A stretch of 9,759 bases of DNA, taken from the NCBI GenBank assembly GCA_030453055.1, contig JAKDLC010000056.1, positions 1-9,759 of the forward strand, read 5' to 3'. The position numbers and the translations under genes were made by a program. The DNA comes from Nitrosospira sp. Lineage in GTDB: Bacteria; Pseudomonadota; Gammaproteobacteria; Burkholderiales; Nitrosomonadaceae. Each line of letters opens with the position of its first letter. The stretch's first letter is position 1. The notes under the pieces were generated by a model. The model was given only the letters and a program-made list of their open reading frames with translations. It made no database searches and was not told the DNA's origin. This document shows positions 5,888 to 9,759 of this stretch, piece after piece.

Positions 5888-7285
5888 ATGTCGCTCGCCT
5901 TGTCTATTGCACCGGTGCTGTTACTGTTTGGGTTGATCCTCGTCACGCCGCTGGGGGCAATTACCGCAGCGAGCGTGTCATTCGTCTTCGCGTTAGCGCT
6001 CGCCCTTGTCCACAGTGGTATGGTGCAAGCGGTTCTCGTCGGGCAATTGGCGCCGCAAATCGGGGTGCTAGTCGTCACGGTCGCCTCAGTGATTATTCCG
6101 GGCTTGATATTTGTGCGCTGCACTCGCGAAAACGGCGCAACGGACAACCTGCGGAGTTGGATTGCGTCCTGGCAGCTGAATTCCAGTACTAAGGTCGCGG
6201 TGATCGTTGTCGGGGTGGCGCCCGCTATCGAATCGATGACTGGCTTTGGCGTCTCAATGGTGGTCACCGTTCCGGTGCTGCTCGGGATGTTAGAGCGGCC
6301 GCGAGCGTTGCTCGTGGGGTTGCTGGGCATGAACATCATGCCTTGGGGGACTCTCGGTCTTGCCACAATCGTCGGGGCGGCGATTGCCGGCACAACGCCT
6401 TGGGCACTAGGTTACCATACCGCGATTGCCAGTCTGTTGGTTTTTCCTTTGGCTGCGGCACTGGCGGTAGTTGCCGCCGGCTATCGGCGACCGGATTCGG
6501 TGCTGCTTGCCACGAGTGTCGGGGGCTTTTTCTCAGCGTGCCTGATTGGGGCGAATTATGCACTTGGCCCGGCTGTGGCAGGCGTTCTCAGCGGCCTGAT
6601 CGTAGTCTTTGCGATACTTTTGATCGCAAAGCTCACAGGGCAAAGTATAACTTTACCGTCTCGTAAAATTACGCCGTATGCAGCGCTTCTGCTGTTTGTG
6701 TTGCTCGGGCGCGCGGTTTGGGTGTTATTCCCATGTCTACACGACGTAGGCATTCAGGCCGGGCGCTTTTACTGGAGGCTTTTTGAATCGCCGGGTATCC
6801 CGCTGCTTCTGGCCGCCCTGACCGCTGGCCTGAAAAAAAACGACATATGGCCGTCTATTCGTAAGTCAATCAAACCTCTGCTGTCGGTCACAATGTTGCT
6901 TGCCTTGTCGCAAACAATGGTTCTCAGTGGGCAAATGCACACTATCGCCCAAGCTTTGAAATCGTTAAGCGGCTTTGGAGGCGCGCTGATATTTGCCCCA
7001 TTCAGCGCGTTGTCAGGTTACATATCGGGCTCAAACGTAGCGGCCAATGCGCTTTTGATGCCGACAGCGAATTTGCTTGATGGTTCGTCAGGGTTGAGTT
7101 ATGCCTCCGTGCAAAACAGTGCAGCTGGACACGCAGTTCTTGCCTCTATCCCGATCATCGTTTTTCTGTTGAGCGTGGCAGATGGTGGAACGAAAGAAGA
7201 AGAGTCCCTTTTGATGCGGTTTGGTGCCATCGTAGCAGGGGTTAATGCCTTGTTGATTGGCTGCGTCGTTACATTCCTATTCTAA
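5888..7285 (+). CDS. LctP-family-like (lactate/glycolate permease type) transporter
   Basis: This is a very hydrophobic 465-residue inner-membrane protein with roughly 12 or more membrane segments. Features shared with the LctP family are the glycine-rich ESMTGFGVSMVVTVPVLLG stretch (115-133, compare EGVAGFGTPVAVAAPLLVG) and GYISGSNVAANALLMP (377-392, compare a GS-N-T-N-x-N-V-L-F-G-P segment), followed by a conserved VQNSAAGHAV. LctP proteins carry lactate, glycolate and related 2-hydroxy acids with protons. The usual length is about 550, so this is a short, divergent member and the substrate could be another small organic acid. The ATG at 5888 lies 18 bases after the aminotransferase stop, with a weak AGG at 5876-5878. 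It is the third gene of the operon and probably imports (or exports) the acid that the PPDK-like protein and the aminotransferase handle (inference). Confidence 0.8.
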   Translation: MSLALSIAPVLLLFGLILVTPLGAITAASVSFVFALALALVHSGMVQAVLVGQLAPQIGVLVVTVASVIIPGLIFVRCTRENGATDNLRSWIASWQLNSSTKVAVIVVGVAPAIESMTGFGVSMVVTVPVLLGMLERPRALLVGLLGMNIMPWGTLGLATIVGAAIAGTTPWALGYHTAIASLLVFPLAAALAVVAAGYRRPDSVLLATSVGGFFSACLIGANYALGPAVAGVLSGLIVVFAILLIAKLTGQSITLPSRKITPYAALLLFVLLGRAVWVLFPCLHDVGIQAGRFYWRLFESPGIPLLLAALTAGLKKNDIWPSIRKSIKPLLSVTMLLALSQTMVLSGQMHTIAQALKSLSGFGGALIFAPFSALSGYISGSNVAANALLMPTANLLDGSSGLSYASVQNSAAGHAVLASIPIIVFLLSVADGGTKEEESLLMRFGAIVAGVNALLIGCVVTFLF

Positions 7286-7434
7286 AGAGTAATCAACTGA
7301 TGATAGATTTCATAATACGGTGCGATAAAGCATCACCTAATTGTACTGCTTTCATATTGTAAATTTATATCGGTATTGCGGAAATCTGCGACCTCATAAT
7401 CATTGCTATCCGCTTATGCACTCTGAGCACATAG
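7286..7434. promoter_or_regulatory. AT-rich intergenic region, possible second promoter
   Basis: This 149-base gap is clearly more AT-rich than its surroundings and breaks the tight spacing of the operon. It contains TTGTAC (7341-7346) and a downstream TATATC (7366-7371), but at 19 bases the spacing is poor; CATAAT (7311-7316) lacks a good partner. ATTGTA occurs twice (7340 and 7356), 16 bases apart. I found no strong terminator hairpin, so read-through from the permease gene is possible. A separate promoter for the oxygenase-MFS pair is likely but not pinpointed. Confidence 0.35.
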
Positions 7435-8619
7435 ATGGAATCACCACCCCTGATTTTCACTGATTTCTCTGGATCGATGGGTCTTTCCGAACTCTTCAAA
7501 GAGCTTCCAAACGCAGTACAACCACCTGCATTTGTTTATAAATCGCAGCGCTGGTATGCACGTGAACGAGTTGCTATTTTCCAACAGGCTTGGCACTTCG
7601 TCTGCTTAGCATCGGATTTGACATCGCCGGGGGAATACATCACTCGTAGTTTCGATAACACCCCGATTATTGTTGTTTGTGGTAATGATCAAAGGCTACG
7701 CGCGTTCTTCAATACCTGTCGCCATCGTGGTGCCCCACTAACGCAATGCCATCACGGGAAAATGAAGAACTTCGTTTGCCCTTTTCATCACTGGTCGTAC
7801 CGACTCGACGGTCGCTTATTTCGAGCGCCTGGAATCGAAGTAGAAGATAGCTTCCAACTAGAGAAACTGGACGCGAATTTAATTGAGCGGCCATGCGAAG
7901 TGCGTGAAAACCTTGTATTCATTAATCTCTCTCAGCGACCGCCTCTGCCGCTGGATCAATATCTCGGCAACTACATCGAAACCGTGGCCAAGCCGCATGC
8001 GACAACAACCATGCGGTGCGTCCATCATCGGCGTTATGAGCTGGAAACGAACTGGAAACTCTATACAGAGGTGGACATGGAGACACTACATACACCACAC
8101 GTTCACCGAGGTTCAATCGGCGAGCAGCCGGTTGAAATCTTACAACCAAGTGGGCAATGGGTCGGCGTGTTCAATCGATCACCACAAACTGTAGCGATCA
8201 AACCGAACAAGCGACATCTAGGTTTACCCTTCAGCCCGAATGCGTTTGGGGACGGGCTGAAAGGTACACATTTCTGCATCATCCTTCCCGGCTTTTTCAT
8301 CGTTAACGCCCCGGACTGCATGTGGTGGATTCAGAAAACGCCAATCAACGCAACTCGCGTGGAAGTCGACGTGGGGTACTGCTTTCCTGAAGAGGTTATC
8401 GGTACGCCTGAATATGAGGAAAAATTGCCCTGCTATCGCGAACGCTTGGATCAAGTCATCAAAGAGGACGATGATATCGTCGTATATCAGCACTGCGGAC
8501 TGAATAATTGTGTGCCGGGGCGATACACTCCGCGAGAGACGGTTGTCCATCAGTTGGCACAGCTCCTCATCGGAACCACACTCCAGGGCGGTTTCACTAC
8601 CCCGTCGGATACCCTATGA
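7435..8619 (+). CDS. Rieske non-heme iron oxygenase, alpha subunit
   Basis: This enzyme uses O2 and electrons passed through a Rieske [2Fe-2S] cluster to hydroxylate or oxidatively demethylate a substrate. The Rieske ligands are C95-x-H97 (NTCRHRGAPL) and C115-x2-H118 (FVCPFHHW). The catalytic domain has NWKLY (206-210), Fe ligands His219 and His224 in ETLHTPHVH, and the third carboxylate in the KEDDDIVV segment (Asp345 most likely), followed by a CGL...PGRYTPRE segment typical of the family end. The bridging carboxylate position, three residues before the first Fe histidine, is Glu216 rather than the common Asp. Carnitine monooxygenase CntA also has Glu here, so a quaternary-ammonium or N-methyl substrate is a reasonable guess, though not proven. 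Its 394 residues are normal length. No beta subunit, ferredoxin or reductase is in the window. The ATG at 7435 has only GAG upstream; ATG 7480 (MGLSELF) is an alternative. It overlaps the MFS gene by ATGA. Confidence 0.92.
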   Translation: MESPPLIFTDFSGSMGLSELFKELPNAVQPPAFVYKSQRWYARERVAIFQQAWHFVCLASDLTSPGEYITRSFDNTPIIVVCGNDQRLRAFFNTCRHRGAPLTQCHHGKMKNFVCPFHHWSYRLDGRLFRAPGIEVEDSFQLEKLDANLIERPCEVRENLVFINLSQRPPLPLDQYLGNYIETVAKPHATTTMRCVHHRRYELETNWKLYTEVDMETLHTPHVHRGSIGEQPVEILQPSGQWVGVFNRSPQTVAIKPNKRHLGLPFSPNAFGDGLKGTHFCIILPGFFIVNAPDCMWWIQKTPINATRVEVDVGYCFPEEVIGTPEYEEKLPCYRERLDQVIKEDDDIVVYQHCGLNNCVPGRYTPRETVVHQLAQLLIGTTLQGGFTTPSDTL

Positions 8620-9759
8620 GAGCTACAACCTGGCGCAAACTTAGCTATTGTTTACTGGCCACCGCTTTTTTTATCGGCTTTTTCAATCGATTTGCGCAGG
8701 CCACCTTCTTGAAGCCGATCAGTCAGACCTTTGAGCTGGGCGCGGCCGGAATTGGCGGCTTTGCGGCCACGCATTTCTGGGTCTACACATTGATGCAAAT
8801 TCCCGCCGGCATAATTGTGGACCGGTTTGGCATCCGGGCACCTGCGACTGTTGGCACACTACTGATGAGCGTTGGAGCGTTCTCGCTCGGTTTGGCACCA
8901 AGCTACACGGTAGCACTCGCTGGTCCTTTTTTCGTCGGGTTTGGCATGTCGATTGTCTTCGTAGCTACGATGAAGAACAATGCCATCTGGTTTGATGGTC
9001 GACATTTCGGCTTCGTAACGGGCTGTACGCTCCTCATTGGCAGCTTGGGCTCAATCGTTGCCGAAGCACCCGCATACGCACTGCTTCGAATGGTTGAGTG
9101 GCGTTCGGTATTTATAGGACTTGGCTCGGCCACACTTTTTGTCAGCGTGTCAATTGCCCTGCTCTGGCGCAGTCCAGAAGCTGTCAATCGTCAAGCGGCG
9201 CCAAGCGCCCCACTTCAAAGCGGCTCCAATCTGACGCAAACAAAGGCTTGGCTAGAGGCCGCACGTAAACCACAGGTCTGGCTAATTCTAGTCGCGATTT
9301 CCGGCACGAACGGTACATTCTATGCCTTTGCTGGACTCTGGGGTACTCGGTTCCTCAGCGATGGTTTTGGTCTGCCGACCAGCACGGCATCATGGATCAT
9401 TACATGGGCTTTGGTTCCTTACGGGCTTGGCTCATTGCTTGTCGGCCACTTCTCGGACTGGTTGCATAATCGTAAGGCCTTCGTCTTCTTAGCATCGCTG
9501 TTCAGCGCAGTCGCGTGGGCTTGGCTATTGCTTGGGCCTTGGACGGGCGCGGCGACTGGACTGGCTTGTTTCGTAGCTTTGGGCCTGTCGAGCGCGCAGG
9601 TTGCCGTATCCTTTGCTGCCGTGAAGGAAAGCGTCTCCGAAGATATTATCGGAGTCGCACTCGCTTTGGTAAATATGGGTGTTTTCCTGACGACTGCGGT
9701 TGTACAGATGGGCTACGGCTGGCTTATTTCATGGGCATACACCAACAGCACAGCGCCAG
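8616..9759 (+). CDS. MFS transporter (3' end beyond window)
   Basis: The start ATG overlaps the oxygenase stop as ATGA (8616-8619), so the two genes are probably translationally coupled. The frame is open to the window end, giving 381 residues that cover roughly ten of twelve expected membrane segments. Features are a first helix in SYCLLATAFFIGFFNRF, the motif A sequence GIIVDRFGIRAP between helices 2 and 3, a central hydrophilic loop (about 188-210, RSPEAVNRQAAPSAP), and a motif-A-like HFSDWLHNRKA after helix 8. This is a major facilitator of the kind that carries organic anions or small metabolites in single-polypeptide form. The substrate is probably that of the oxygenase, or its product (inference from coupling). 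No substrate-specific motif is recognised. Confidence 0.85.
   Translation, partial: MRATTWRKLSYCLLATAFFIGFFNRFAQATFLKPISQTFELGAAGIGGFAATHFWVYTLMQIPAGIIVDRFGIRAPATVGTLLMSVGAFSLGLAPSYTVALAGPFFVGFGMSIVFVATMKNNAIWFDGRHFGFVTGCTLLIGSLGSIVAEAPAYALLRMVEWRSVFIGLGSATLFVSVSIALLWRSPEAVNRQAAPSAPLQSGSNLTQTKAWLEAARKPQVWLILVAISGTNGTFYAFAGLWGTRFLSDGFGLPTSTASWIITWALVPYGLGSLLVGHFSDWLHNRKAFVFLASLFSAVAWAWLLLGPWTGAATGLACFVALGLSSAQVAVSFAAVKESVSEDIIGVALALVNMGVFLTTAVVQMGYGWLISWAYTNSTAP

Noticed and set aside
5857..6393. 178-residue minus-strand open frame opposite the permease
   Set aside because: It is rich in Thr, Ala, Pro and Ser, as expected for the complement of hydrophobic membrane-protein codons, and has no domain signal.
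7286..7434. A rho-independent terminator or small RNA between the permease and the oxygenase
   Set aside because: There is no stable stem followed by a T tract; only short AT-rich repeats are seen.
8224..8550. 108-residue minus-strand open frame opposite the oxygenase
   Set aside because: It is antisense to the conserved catalytic domain of the Rieske oxygenase and has no recognisable feature.

Overview
The window looks like an accessory region of a bacterial chromosome or large plasmid, probably proteobacterial. This rests on the style of the IS630-type transposase, the MocR-type regulator and the Rieske oxygenase; no marker gene pins down the taxon. The metabolic genes have moderate GC and the insertion sequence is visibly more GC-rich. 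I see no rRNA, tRNA or CRISPR array.

Region 1 (1-1594) is mobile-element debris. It holds the 3' part of an IS630-family element whose transposase is split into two frames joined at a run of eight A (377-384). This is followed by the C-terminal scrap of a second IS630-type transposase (about 1208-1324) and about 270 bases with no convincing gene.

Region 2 (1595-7285) is a regulator and a divergent three-gene operon. On the minus strand is a MocR/PdxR-type regulator (GntR winged helix fused to a fold-type I aminotransferase domain). A 112-base intergenic region separates it from three plus-strand genes with gaps of only 20 and 18 bases. These are a 612-residue protein built like the last two-thirds of pyruvate phosphate dikinase (PPDK), a class IV branched-chain-type aminotransferase, and a short LctP (lactate/glycolate permease)-like transporter. 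The PPDK-like protein is the most remarkable gene. It has no ATP-grasp domain, its phosphohistidine position is Trp90, and the position of the catalytic Cys is Gly571. The substrate- and metal-binding residues of the barrel (Arg292, Arg351, Arg399, Glu478, Asn507, Asp508) appear kept. It should therefore be unable to act as a dikinase but may still bind a pyruvate-like acid and perform metal-dependent enolate chemistry.

Region 3 (7286-9759) begins with a 149-base AT-rich gap. It is followed by a Rieske non-heme iron oxygenase alpha subunit with a Glu at the bridging carboxylate position, as in carnitine oxygenase CntA. This gene overlaps by ATGA an MFS transporter that runs off the window.

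Taken together, the genes suggest a regulated module that imports an organic acid or N-methylated/amino compound by two transporters, oxidises it with the Rieske enzyme, transaminates an amino/keto acid, and uses a re-purposed PPDK-like protein on a 2-oxo acid. The substrate cannot be read from the sequence, and no reductase for the oxygenase is present in the window. The combination is not one I recognise as a described pathway.
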